Source: Ignavibacteriales bacterium
GTDB taxonomy: Bacteria; Bacteroidota; Ignavibacteria; UBA10030
NCBI GenBank assembly: GCA_016207365.1
Contig: JACQPU010000209.1
Coordinates: 1-9,396, forward strand
Direction: 5' to 3'
DNA length: 9,396 bases
Shown: piece by piece, positions 1 to 7,242 of the stretch
How the letters are laid out: every line of letters starts with the position of its first letter
How positions within the stretch are numbered: position 1 is the stretch's first letter
Position numbers and translations under genes: made by a program
Notes under the pieces: generated by a model
What the model was told of the DNA's origin: nothing
What the model saw: the letters and a program-made list of their open reading frames with translations, nothing else
Database searches by the model: none

Positions 1-386
1 AGATCCGCCGGGGCGGAACGAGTCACAGTTACGGGATTCACGTCGCCAAACTGGCCGGGTTGCCCCCCACCGTGATTCAAAGGGCCCAGGAGGTGCTGCA
101 TAATCTTGAGAATCAGGAGTTTGAACCGGACGGAGCTCCACGGATCGGAAAACGACGGAAATCGGATTTTCCGCCGGCCTTTTCAAGAAGCCGTATTTCC
201 GTGATTTCCATGGTTTCGTCCACGGCCTTCATCATGTCGTACAGCGTCAAAACCGCCGCAGAAACAGCTGCGAGAGCCTCCATCTCCACACCGGTCCTGG
301 CGATCGCCTTAACCTCAGTTTCCACCGTCACCGATGTCAGACCGACCTCAAACCTGCAGTCCACAAAGTCAATTGGCAGCGGGTGA
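1..386 (+). CDS. mutS: DNA mismatch repair protein MutS, C-terminal end (5' truncated)
   Basis: This is the 3' end of a MutS gene; most of the gene lies left of the window. The codon frame starts at base 3. The first residues, about 10-37 of the visible part, read HSYGIHVAKLAGLPPTVIQR and continue AQEVL. This is the conserved end of the MutS ATPase domain, where a Gly-Ile-x-Val-Ala helix is followed by LAGLP and an Ile-x-Arg-Ala helix. MutS dimers recognise mismatches and recruit MutL. Past about residue 55 (KRR), family similarity stops. A further roughly 75 residues, rich in Ser, Thr, Ala and Val, run to the TGA at 384-386. That tail is encoded antisense to moaC and contains no recognisable beta-clamp or tetramer motif, so it is probably read-through after loss of an ancestral stop. 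The identity as MutS is solid; the biological reality of the full tail is uncertain. Confidence 0.9.
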   Translation, partial: IRRGGTSHSYGIHVAKLAGLPPTVIQRAQEVLHNLENQEFEPDGAPRIGKRRKSDFPPAFSRSRISVISMVSSTAFIMSYSVKTAAETAARASISTPVLAIALTSVSTVTDVRPTSNLQSTKSIGSG

Positions 387-571
387 CAGTATGGTATGAG
401 GAGACTTGTTTGCTTCGCCGCCTGGACCGCTGCGACTTTTGCCACCGGGAGTGGATCGGCTTTCGCCAATTTGTTTGCCCGAAGCAGATCGACTGCCTCT
501 TTGCTTGCCTTCAGTACAGCCCGGGCACGTGCTCTTCGCAACGTCGTTTGTTTACCGGAGACATCACGCAT
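113..571 (-). CDS. moaC: Cyclic pyranopterin monophosphate synthase MoaC
   Basis: MoaC acts with the radical-SAM enzyme MoaA in the cytoplasm. It converts the cyclic GTP intermediate into cyclic pyranopterin monophosphate, the first stable precursor of molybdenum cofactor. The 152-residue product begins MRDVSGKQTTLRRA, matching the family MVDVS-K-xT-R-A start. It then shows LIPYCHPL (substrate-pocket His), TGVEMEALAAVS, the YDMMKAVD block with the catalytic Asp and Lys, and the ending IRLLEKAGGKS. The usual KGDV around the other active-site Lys reads KADP. The LTH stretch that precedes MVDVS in many homologues is absent. The ATG at 571 is chosen because GGGAG lies six bases upstream; a TTG at 595 would add eight unconserved residues. 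The start overlaps the kinase stop by 8 bp, suggesting translational coupling. The last dozen residues after GGKSDFRR look like an extension, and the 3' half lies antisense to the mutS tail. Confidence 0.93.
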   Translation of the reverse strand: MRDVSGKQTTLRRARARAVLKASKEAVDLLRANKLAKADPLPVAKVAAVQAAKQTSLLIPYCHPLPIDFVDCRFEVGLTSVTVETEVKAIARTGVEMEALAAVSAAVLTLYDMMKAVDETMEITEIRLLEKAGGKSDFRRFPIRGAPSGSNS

Positions 572-3500
572 CGTTGACTCCCAGCTGGCTTGCAACAGCT
601 TTCAAGAGCTCGTCGATTTGATATGGTTTTCCGATGAATCCTGCAGCACCCTCGGAAAGGAGACGTTGAACGCCGTGATCCTGCGAGAAGCCGCTCGAAA
701 TGAGAATTTTCAGCGAAGGATCGAGTGAGCGTAATGCATGAAACGTCGCTGTACCGTCCATTTCAGGCATGATCATATCCAGAATCACGAGATGGATCCT
801 TGCTTTTTCACGGCTGTACCGGTCCACCGCTTCCTTCCCGTTGCCGACCGCGACGGTGGCATATCCGTGTCCGGCGAGAACATCGATCAGAAGCTCGCGC
901 AGCATAGGCTCATCCTCAACCACCATGAGCACTTCGCCGTTTCCGCGTGGGATATCCTCTCCCTCCTTTATTTCGGGAGTCAACTCGTCTGTTGCCGCGG
1001 GCAGAAAGATCCTGAACTCTGTACCCGCGTTCATCTCTGTCTGCACATCGATAAAGCCACCATGATTGCGTACGATGCCATACACCATGGAAAGGCCGAG
1101 GCCCGTACCTCGTCCCTTGGTCTTTGTCGTAAAGAACGGCTCAAAAATGCGTTCGCGAATCTCGGGTTTCATTCCGGCCCCGTTATCCCGTATCGTAAGA
1201 CTTACATATTCCCCGGGGGCAGCGGAAAGGTGCACATCCACAAATCCGGACGTCGCCAGGAATCGTGATGTTGTCATCGTGATAACTCCTTCACCGCCCC
1301 GCCTGTGTTCCTCAATGGCATCCCGCGCATTGATGCACAGGTTCATAACAACCTGGCCCAGGAGATTCTGATCGCCATGAACCGGCGGAAGCGATTCGGC
1401 AAGCTCGGTCCGGATCACGATATTTTTCGGAAACGAACTGCCAAGAATATGGATGGTGTCACGGATCAGTTCGTTGACCGTCACGAGTTCGATCCGACCC
1501 TGCGATTTGTGGGAAAAGCTGAGAAGTTGTCTTGAGAGGGACGCTGCGCGTTGGGCAGATTTCTCGATCGCTTCGAGGTAGCGGGACGTCTGCTCATCAG
1601 CGTTGATACGCTTCTTGATGAGTGCTGTGTATCCAATAACCGCTCCGAGAATGTTATTAAAGTCATGGGCGACACCGCCGGCAAGCGTACCCAGGCTCTC
1701 CATCTTCTGCGCCTGCACGAGCTGCTGAGAAAGCTGTTCTTCGCGCTTGCGCTGTTCAAAGATGTCGAGTTCCGACGCCAGTCTCTGGACAACAACCGAC
1801 ATGATTTTCTTCTCATGATCGGAGAATTCGTGCGGCTTCGGATCCATAAGCGTCACCACGCCGATCACTTCTTCACGACCATCCATCATCGGCATGCCGG
1901 CGAACGACTCAATGCCCCATGCGCTGAGCAGAGGATCCGTCCGATGGTTTTTCGCGGCACCGTGGGAAACGAAACAGGATTGCTTGGTCGCCAGAACGCG
2001 CTCGCAGGGCGATCCTGCCAACGGATGCACGATGCCGCGCTCAAGGGCGCCCCCCTTGTAAAGCACCAGCGAGCGAATCTGGTCCCGATGGAGTTCACCG
2101 ACAGAAACATAGCGCATCCCGAGCATTTCTGCCAGTGCCGTTGCAGCCCTGTCAAACAACTCGCGCCCGTGAAATGTCGTGGCAAGCGCGTAAATCTTGT
2201 CCAGCTCTTTTTCTTCCTGTTTCTTGACGGAGACATCGCGCAGAATCGATTGCAGAAGTCCATTTCCGAGGAGCGCGGCACTCACTTCACACGGGAACCG
2301 GCTCTCATCCTTCCGCTTCATGATCTGTTCGGTACTCGTCGCCCTGTCCTCTCCGATAAGCCGGGCATAGAACTTCCTGTGTCTCGCGAGGGCTTCCTCC
2401 CGCGGCAAATCGGACAGGGCAGCAACGGAGAGCTTGAGCAGCTCCTCTCTCCTGTACCCGAGCATTAAACAGGCCGCCTCGTTCACCTCCACCAGCCGGC
2501 CCTCGCCATCGCTCACCAGGATCGCGTCGCTGGCTTCCAGGACCAGCCTTCGGTATGTCTCTTCCGACCGCGCGAGTTCTTCCTGCGCTTCGGCTTGCGC
2601 GGTGATATCGCGGATTTGAACCTGAAGCAGCCGTTCCCCCTCGAGTTCGAACGGGATCATCTTGACTTCTGCTTCAAACGGAGTACCATCACGCCGGATA
2701 TGCCGCATGGTGAATGTTTGTTGAGTTCCCGCCAGCCCCGCCTCCATGTGTGCAAGAAGAGCGGCCTTCGATTCCATTCCGTCTGCCTGGTGCGGGGGGG
2801 TAAACGCGTGGAGGGTTTGACCCACAAGATCCTCCCGCGCTGAACCGAACATTTCGAGCGTGCGGGGATTACATTCCACGATTACCTCGCCATTCAGCAC
2901 CAGAATCGCGTCGATGGCGTGTTCGAAAAAGAGACGGTACTTCAGTTCGGAATAATGGAGTTTTGCCTCAAGAGCGCGGGCCTGGGTAATATCCTCCATC
3001 ATGCCCAACATAGTGCGGGCCCACCCTGTCTCGTCTGCCACAACAAATCCGCGGTCATGCATCCATGCATACGATCCATCCTTGCGGCGGTAGCGGTACA
3101 CCACGTCGTACGGCTTCATGGCAGCGATCGCCCGGTCAAGCTCATGAAGCGCCTTCTCGCGGTCATCCGGATGGATGAACTCCTCCCATTCCTTGATGTC
3201 CCCGCGCAGGTCCCCCGGGGCATAACCGAGGACAGATTCAATGCTTCCGCCCCAAAGAATCATTCCGGTGGGAATCGAATACTCATACACAATCTGCGCT
3301 GAAGACGCGATGATGAGCTCATACCGGCGTTTCCATTCGTCGATTTCCCTTTGTTGACGGTGTTCCTGGGTGCGATCAACCAGGGTTCCGATAACCGCTG
3401 GCTGGCCCTGATATACTGAGCGCAAGCCCAACACCTCTACTTCAATCAACTCACCATCCTTGCGTACGCCACGGAACGTATACCGAACGGACCTCACTCC

Positions 3501-4334
3501 CGTGAGGCGGAGACGCACATTGTCCATGACCGTTCCCCGGTCGTCCGGATGGACAAGATCCTCCACAGTGAGATTCTCAACAACTTCCCCGACCGAATAT
3601 CCGAAGATCTCCCCGAGGCGCTGATTCACAAAAGCGAAGCGCCCGTTCTGAATGATATAGACACCCAGCAGCGATCCTTCCACCAGGCTGCGATACTTTT
3701 CCTCAGACTCATGTACGAGGCGCTCATTCTCCTTTTGCTTCGTCACATCATGAAGGATCCCTTGCATGGCAACAATCTGTCCCTCGTTGTCACGGACAAC
3801 GGTAATGGCGCGCAGTACGGCCAACTCGCTCTTGGAAAATGTTTCAGAGTCGGTCCCGACGAGGATGGTGCCGAGGAAGTGGTTACCACTCACAAGCGGT
3901 GCGTTGTAGATACATCGTACATTCAGTTCCTTCTGGAGCCGCCGGGCGGCACGGGGAGAGAAGGTTGGCGCCAGAACTTCCGACAGATCATTTCCCATCC
4001 ATGCCCTCCCTTTGAAGAGAGCCCGGATAACCCGACTGCGGTTCCGAGAGGATGAAAATTCAAATTCCTGAAGTTTTACACCGAGCGTCCTTGACACAAT
4101 GGCATCGAGTGTCTTGAGCGGAGCCGCGCCAAGCGCTGTGAAGGTGTCCCGGCTTCCATGGTATTCCGAAAGGAAAACAGCACGGAATCCGAACTCAGAG
4201 ACGAGCGCCTCTGCCAGATTCTGCATGACGGGACGGAGGTGTTGCTTGCGAACGATTGCCCGGGCTAATCGCTCGACGAGTCTGAGGGCCCGTTTCTGCG
4301 AGCTCTGTTCTTCAAGGGTTCTGTTTCGTGTCAC
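564..4334 (-). CDS. Multi-PAS/GAF hybrid sensor histidine kinase with C-terminal receiver
   Basis: This is a cytosolic hybrid kinase with no membrane segment or signal peptide. Counting from the GTG at 4334 (1256 residues), the order is: coil (5-35), GAF (about 37-177), the last strand only of a PAS domain (178-207), PAS (210-327, VHPDDR), PAS of the PAS_3 type (333-455, IHPDDR and YRYRRKDGSYAW), PAS (460-582), PAS (587-705), GAF (712-857), HisKA, HATPase and receiver. The phospho-acceptor is His890 in GGVAHDFNNIL. The ATPase shows the N box NLCINARDAI, DNGAGM at 1050, FEPFFTTK at 1064 and GRGTGLGL at 1074. The receiver has acidic residues VVEDEP, the acceptor Asp1186 in LVILDMIMPEMDG, and Lys1236 in GKP. 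All catalytic residues are intact and the ligand is unknown. No DNA-binding output domain is attached, so a separate partner is expected. The start is uncertain: ATG 4382 and TTG 4463 are in frame, but they would put the AT-rich promoter-like region, or acnA itself, inside the gene. Downstream, moaC overlaps by 8 bp. Confidence 0.93.
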   Translation of the reverse strand: MTRNRTLEEQSSQKRALRLVERLARAIVRKQHLRPVMQNLAEALVSEFGFRAVFLSEYHGSRDTFTALGAAPLKTLDAIVSRTLGVKLQEFEFSSSRNRSRVIRALFKGRAWMGNDLSEVLAPTFSPRAARRLQKELNVRCIYNAPLVSGNHFLGTILVGTDSETFSKSELAVLRAITVVRDNEGQIVAMQGILHDVTKQKENERLVHESEEKYRSLVEGSLLGVYIIQNGRFAFVNQRLGEIFGYSVGEVVENLTVEDLVHPDDRGTVMDNVRLRLTGVRSVRYTFRGVRKDGELIEVEVLGLRSVYQGQPAVIGTLVDRTQEHRQQREIDEWKRRYELIIASSAQIVYEYSIPTGMILWGGSIESVLGYAPGDLRGDIKEWEEFIHPDDREKALHELDRAIAAMKPYDVVYRYRRKDGSYAWMHDRGFVVADETGWARTMLGMMEDITQARALEAKLHYSELKYRLFFEHAIDAILVLNGEVIVECNPRTLEMFGSAREDLVGQTLHAFTPPHQADGMESKAALLAHMEAGLAGTQQTFTMRHIRRDGTPFEAEVKMIPFELEGERLLQVQIRDITAQAEAQEELARSEETYRRLVLEASDAILVSDGEGRLVEVNEAACLMLGYRREELLKLSVAALSDLPREEALARHRKFYARLIGEDRATSTEQIMKRKDESRFPCEVSAALLGNGLLQSILRDVSVKKQEEKELDKIYALATTFHGRELFDRAATALAEMLGMRYVSVGELHRDQIRSLVLYKGGALERGIVHPLAGSPCERVLATKQSCFVSHGAAKNHRTDPLLSAWGIESFAGMPMMDGREEVIGVVTLMDPKPHEFSDHEKKIMSVVVQRLASELDIFEQRKREEQLSQQLVQAQKMESLGTLAGGVAHDFNNILGAVIGYTALIKKRINADEQTSRYLEAIEKSAQRAASLSRQLLSFSHKSQGRIELVTVNELIRDTIHILGSSFPKNIVIRTELAESLPPVHGDQNLLGQVVMNLCINARDAIEEHRRGGEGVITMTTSRFLATSGFVDVHLSAAPGEYVSLTIRDNGAGMKPEIRERIFEPFFTTKTKGRGTGLGLSMVYGIVRNHGGFIDVQTEMNAGTEFRIFLPAATDELTPEIKEGEDIPRGNGEVLMVVEDEPMLRELLIDVLAGHGYATVAVGNGKEAVDRYSREKARIHLVILDMIMPEMDGTATFHALRSLDPSLKILISSGFSQDHGVQRLLSEGAAGFIGKPYQIDELLKAVASQLGVNDA
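572..582 (-). promoter_or_regulatory. Ribosome binding site for moaC inside the kinase gene
   Basis: On the minus strand GGGAG (582 to 578) stands six bases before the ATG at 571, within the last codons of the kinase gene. The kinase stop TGA (566-564) lies inside the shared ATGCGTGA. This is what decides the moaC start and implies that ribosomes finishing the kinase can re-initiate on moaC. Confidence 0.6.
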
Positions 4335-4339
4335 GCATG

Positions 4340-4369
4340 TCAAATATAGGGAGAATTTGTTATATTTGA
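4340..4369. promoter_or_regulatory. Perfect 9-bp inverted repeat between acnA and the kinase gene (operator-like dyad)
   Basis: The arms TCAAATATA (4340-4348) and TATATTTGA (4361-4369) are exact reverse complements separated by the 12 bases GGGAGAATTTGT. Arm centres are 21 bp apart, about two helical turns, so a dimeric regulator could contact both on one face of the DNA. The stretch is strikingly AT-rich compared with the coding DNA on either side. No known regulator motif is recognised. The symmetry may instead simply reflect two back-to-back promoter elements. Confidence 0.55.
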
Positions 4370-4373
4370 GCAA
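4341..4373 (-). promoter_or_regulatory. Candidate promoter for the kinase-moaC unit
   Basis: On the minus strand TTG (4373-4371) is followed after 22 bases by TATATTTG (4348-4341), a full match to the TAnnTTTG -7 consensus with a slightly long spacer. Transcription would begin near 4335, almost exactly at the in-frame GTG at 4334, which would make the kinase message leaderless or nearly so. If the true start codon is instead 4382, this element would lie inside the coding region and the call fails. Confidence 0.4.
4361..4368 (+). promoter_or_regulatory. Candidate TAnnTTTG promoter element for acnA
   Basis: TATATTTG fits the TAnnTTTG -7 element described for Bacteroidetes primary sigma factors. 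It would start transcription near 4374, leaving a leader of roughly 25 bases that includes the acnA ribosome site. A matching -33 TTG is not obvious; the expected place (about 4338-4341) reads TGTC, and falls at the edge of the opposing promoter element. The call rests on motif and position only. Confidence 0.45.
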
Positions 4374-4389
4374 CAGTTTCATCCAGAAC

Positions 4390-4393
4390 GGAG
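4390..4393 (+). promoter_or_regulatory. Ribosome binding site of acnA
   Basis: GGAG is placed six bases before the ATG at 4400. This supports that start for aconitase, whose protein sequence there (FGTFSTLQAGGK) already matches the family N-terminus. Confidence 0.6.
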
Positions 4394-4399
4394 CATTCG

Positions 4400-7186
4400 A
4401 TGAATCACAAGAACAGCTTTGGAACGTTTTCCACTCTTCAGGCAGGTGGAAAACCCCATGCAATTTTTTCCCTCAGAAAACTCGAACATGAAACAGGCGC
4501 TTCCCTGAACAGGCTTCCATTCTCCCTTCGGATTCTCCTCGAAAACCTTCTCCGGAAGGAAGATGGCAGAATAGTGCGGCGCGAAGACATCATGGCGCTC
4601 GTTCACTGGAAGCCGGCGGAAGTACCGACCAAAGAGATCGCTTTCACCCCCGCAAGGGTCCTTCTGCAGGACTTTACGGGCGTTCCTTGCATTGTTGACC
4701 TGGCCGTGATGCGCGACGCCATGGTGCGGATGGGCGGTGATCCGAGAAAAATCAATCCCCTCCAGCCCGTCGATCTTGTTATTGACCATTCGATTCAAGT
4801 CGATGTCTTTGGCACGCCTCGGGCTTTTATGGCGAATGCGGAGATTGAATTCGGGCGAAACAAGGAGCGATATGCCTTCCTGCGATGGGGGCAGCGTGCA
4901 TTCGAGAATTTTCGGGTGGTCCCCCCAAACACGGGGATCGTACACCAGGTGAACCTGGAATACCTCGCGCAGGTCGTGTTCACGCGTAACAACGCCGACA
5001 GCACGATCGCCTATCCGGACACGCTCGTCGGCACAGACTCGCATACTCCCATGATCAACGGCCTCGGCGTGCTCGGGTGGGGCGTTGGCGGAATTGAAGC
5101 CGAGGCCGCCATGCTCGGCCAGCCGATCTCGATGCTCATTCCACAGGTCGTCGGATTCAGACTTACAGGAAAGCTTCAACCCGGTGCCACCGCGACGGAT
5201 CTTGTACTTGTGGTGACGCAGATGCTCCGGAAGAGGGGTGTTGTTGGGAAGTTCGTTGAGTTCTTCGGACCAGGCCTGGCGTCCCTGGGGCTTGCCGACA
5301 GGGCAACCATCGGGAACATGTCCCCCGAGTACGGGGCTACTGTGGGATATTTCCCTGTGGATGACGAAACTTTGAAATACTTGAGTTTTACCGGGCGCGG
5401 CAATATCGTCCCACTCGTCGAAGCATATTGCAAGGAGCAAGGACTGTTCCACACGCCGGAGACACCCGAGCCTGTGTTTTCGGATATCCTTGAGTTGGAT
5501 CTGGCTTCGGTTGAGCCGAGTCTTGCAGGACCCAAACGGCCGCAGGATCGTGTGCCACTCGCAACCGCGAAGCGTTCATTCCGAACGAGCCTGATGGACA
5601 TGGTCAAAGGGAAAACGACTGATGTCAAACCAAGTGCAATTGCGGAATGGATCGACGAAGGAGGAAACGCGGAAGACGCGGCCGTGAAGTCCTCGGCGCA
5701 AGCCCTTCCAGACACCGTTCTGCCGAAGGTCAAGGTGCGTAAGAATGGTTCCGAATTCACAATTGGCCACGGCTCCGTCGTCATTTCGGCCATCACAAGC
5801 TGTACGAACACATCCAATCCGTCGGTGATGGTGGCAGCAGGTCTTCTCGCGAAGAACGCTGTTGAACGCGGGCTTGCAACAAAGCCGTGGGTGAAAACCA
5901 GTCTTGCACCAGGATCAAAAGTGGTCACCGATTATCTCAACGAAGCCGGCCTGATGGAACCCCTCGAAAAGCTGGGGTTTCATCTTGTGGGGTATGGATG
6001 CACAACCTGCATCGGCAACTCTGGTCCGCTCCCCGAGCCCATCGCAAAAGCCGTTGAAGAACATGAGCTCGTGGCGGCAGCGGTGCTCTCGGGCAACAGA
6101 AATTTCGAGGGACGCATCAATCCGCACGTCCGCGCGAACTATCTGGCCTCCCCCCCACTCGTCGTGGCTTATGCACTTGCCGGAACCATGGACATCGACT
6201 TGCAAAAAGAGCCGATTGGAATCGGAAGCGACGGCAAGCCGGTGTTTCTGAAGGATCTCTGGCCTTCGCCGCAGGAAGTGAACGAAACGATGCGCAAAGC
6301 GGTACGATCCGAGATGTTCGAGCGCGAGTATGCCAACGTATTCGAGGGAGAGCCGCGATGGAAGGACCTTCCGGTACCGGGGGGAGACCGATTTAAGTGG
6401 GAGGCCGACTCCACCTACATCAAGCCAGCTCCGTTCTTTGACGACATGCCGCGAGTGCCAGCGCCGCTCAGAAATGTCCGCGGTGCGCGGGTGCTTGCGT
6501 TGCTCGGCGATTCTGTCACAACAGATCACATCTCTCCGGCGGGATCCATTTCGGCAAAGAGTCCTGCCGGAACATACCTGCAGGGACGGGGAGTGAAACC
6601 GGCGGATTTCAATTCATACGGATCGAGGCGGGGAAATCATGAGGTGATGATTCGAGGTACTTTTGCCAATATCCGTCTCCGCAATTTGCTTGCTCCGGGA
6701 ACCGAGGGCGGATGGACCATTCACCCCTCGTCGCAGGAGCCGATCACGATCTTCGAGGCAGCAGAAAAATATGCTCATGAAGGAACGCCGCTTATTGTGA
6801 TTGCGGGCAAGGAATACGGATCGGGATCATCGAGAGACTGGGCCGCCAAAGGCCCGCGTCTCCTGGGCGTTAAAGCCGTGATCGCTGAGAGTTTCGAGCG
6901 CATTCACAGAAGCAATCTGATCGGGCTGGGCGTGCTGCCCCTGCAATTCGAAGAAGGACAAACCGCAAAAACTCTCCGTTTGACAGGTTTCGAGATGTAT
7001 GATATTGAAGGAATTGAGGGTGAACTGCAGGTGGGAAAGAAGATGACCGTACACGCGATTTCAACGGACGGAAAGAAAACGTCTTTTACTGTCCTCGCCC
7101 GCCTCGACACTCCAAACGAAGTCGATTACTACAAACACGACGGAATTCTGCAGTACGTGTTAAGGCAATTGCTGGAAAATAAGTGA
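4400..7186 (+). CDS. acnA: Aconitate hydratase, AcnA/IRP1 type
   Basis: Aconitase interconverts citrate and isocitrate via cis-aconitate in the TCA cycle, using a cytosolic [4Fe-4S] cluster. The 928-residue protein begins NSFGTFSTLQAGGK and SLNRLPFSLRILLENLLRKE, typical of the AcnA branch. Cluster ligands are Cys468 in SAITSCTNTSNPS, and Cys534 and Cys537 in GYGCTTCIGNSGPL. The active-site block VGTDSHTP holds Asp213 and His215. The C-terminal swivel domain shows GDSVTTDHISPAGSI, NSYGSRRGNHEVM and KEYGSGSSRDWAAKGP. It is slightly longer than E. coli AcnA (891 residues); part of the excess appears to be an acidic, Ala-rich linker at roughly 405-448 before the first cluster Cys. The gene stands alone in its direction: it diverges from the kinase gene across an AT-rich dyad and converges on a membrane coiled-coil gene. 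Aconitases of this branch can moonlight as RNA-binding proteins when the cluster is lost; nothing here tests that. Confidence 0.98.
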   Translation: MNHKNSFGTFSTLQAGGKPHAIFSLRKLEHETGASLNRLPFSLRILLENLLRKEDGRIVRREDIMALVHWKPAEVPTKEIAFTPARVLLQDFTGVPCIVDLAVMRDAMVRMGGDPRKINPLQPVDLVIDHSIQVDVFGTPRAFMANAEIEFGRNKERYAFLRWGQRAFENFRVVPPNTGIVHQVNLEYLAQVVFTRNNADSTIAYPDTLVGTDSHTPMINGLGVLGWGVGGIEAEAAMLGQPISMLIPQVVGFRLTGKLQPGATATDLVLVVTQMLRKRGVVGKFVEFFGPGLASLGLADRATIGNMSPEYGATVGYFPVDDETLKYLSFTGRGNIVPLVEAYCKEQGLFHTPETPEPVFSDILELDLASVEPSLAGPKRPQDRVPLATAKRSFRTSLMDMVKGKTTDVKPSAIAEWIDEGGNAEDAAVKSSAQALPDTVLPKVKVRKNGSEFTIGHGSVVISAITSCTNTSNPSVMVAAGLLAKNAVERGLATKPWVKTSLAPGSKVVTDYLNEAGLMEPLEKLGFHLVGYGCTTCIGNSGPLPEPIAKAVEEHELVAAAVLSGNRNFEGRINPHVRANYLASPPLVVAYALAGTMDIDLQKEPIGIGSDGKPVFLKDLWPSPQEVNETMRKAVRSEMFEREYANVFEGEPRWKDLPVPGGDRFKWEADSTYIKPAPFFDDMPRVPAPLRNVRGARVLALLGDSVTTDHISPAGSISAKSPAGTYLQGRGVKPADFNSYGSRRGNHEVMIRGTFANIRLRNLLAPGTEGGWTIHPSSQEPITIFEAAEKYAHEGTPLIVIAGKEYGSGSSRDWAAKGPRLLGVKAVIAESFERIHRSNLIGLGVLPLQFEEGQTAKTLRLTGFEMYDIEGIEGELQVGKKMTVHAISTDGKKTSFTVLARLDTPNEVDYYKHDGILQYVLRQLLENK

Positions 7187-7200
7187 GAAGTGGCCATTGA

Positions 7201-7242
7201 ACGTTTTACGTCTCACATCTTACATTTCATATCTTACGTCTC
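7201..7242. repeat. Six tandem degenerate heptads (ACRTYTY) after acnA
   Basis: Read in sevens from 7201 the sequence is ACGTTTT, ACGTCTC, ACATCTT, ACATTTC, ATATCTT, ACGTCTC. Five of six fit ACRTYTY exactly and the other differs at one base. The variation is almost entirely transitions (G/A and C/T), and the phase is never lost. The array starts 14 bases after the acnA stop and ends inside the last codons of the convergent gene, supplying that gene's TAA stop and last two residues. No strong terminator hairpin is seen. Its function is unknown. Confidence 0.7.

Noticed and set aside
1551..2468. Plus-strand frame of 305 codons inside the kinase gene
   Set aside because: It lies opposite the PAS4, GAF2 and HisKA coding sequence, which is clearly conserved; no family resemblance or ribosome site was seen.
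4335..4463. Kinase starts at TTG 4463 or ATG 4382
   Set aside because: The first overlaps acnA by 64 bp with a rare start codon. The second places the AT-rich dyad in coding sequence and lacks a clear ribosome site. ATG 4382 cannot be excluded.
4379..5452. Long minus-strand frame (357 codons) across the acnA start
   Set aside because: It lies antisense to well-conserved aconitase sequence, has no recognisable domain, and its composition looks like a mirror of the acnA codons.
5176..5928. Minus-strand frame of 250 codons within acnA
   Set aside because: It lies antisense to aconitase catalytic regions, and its product is low-complexity Ser/Thr/Arg-rich sequence without motifs.
7183..7216. 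GTGAGA / TCTCAC inverted repeat after acnA as a terminator
   Set aside because: The 6-bp stem, 22-base loop and absence of a following T-run make a stable intrinsic terminator unlikely; the match probably arises from the heptad sequence.
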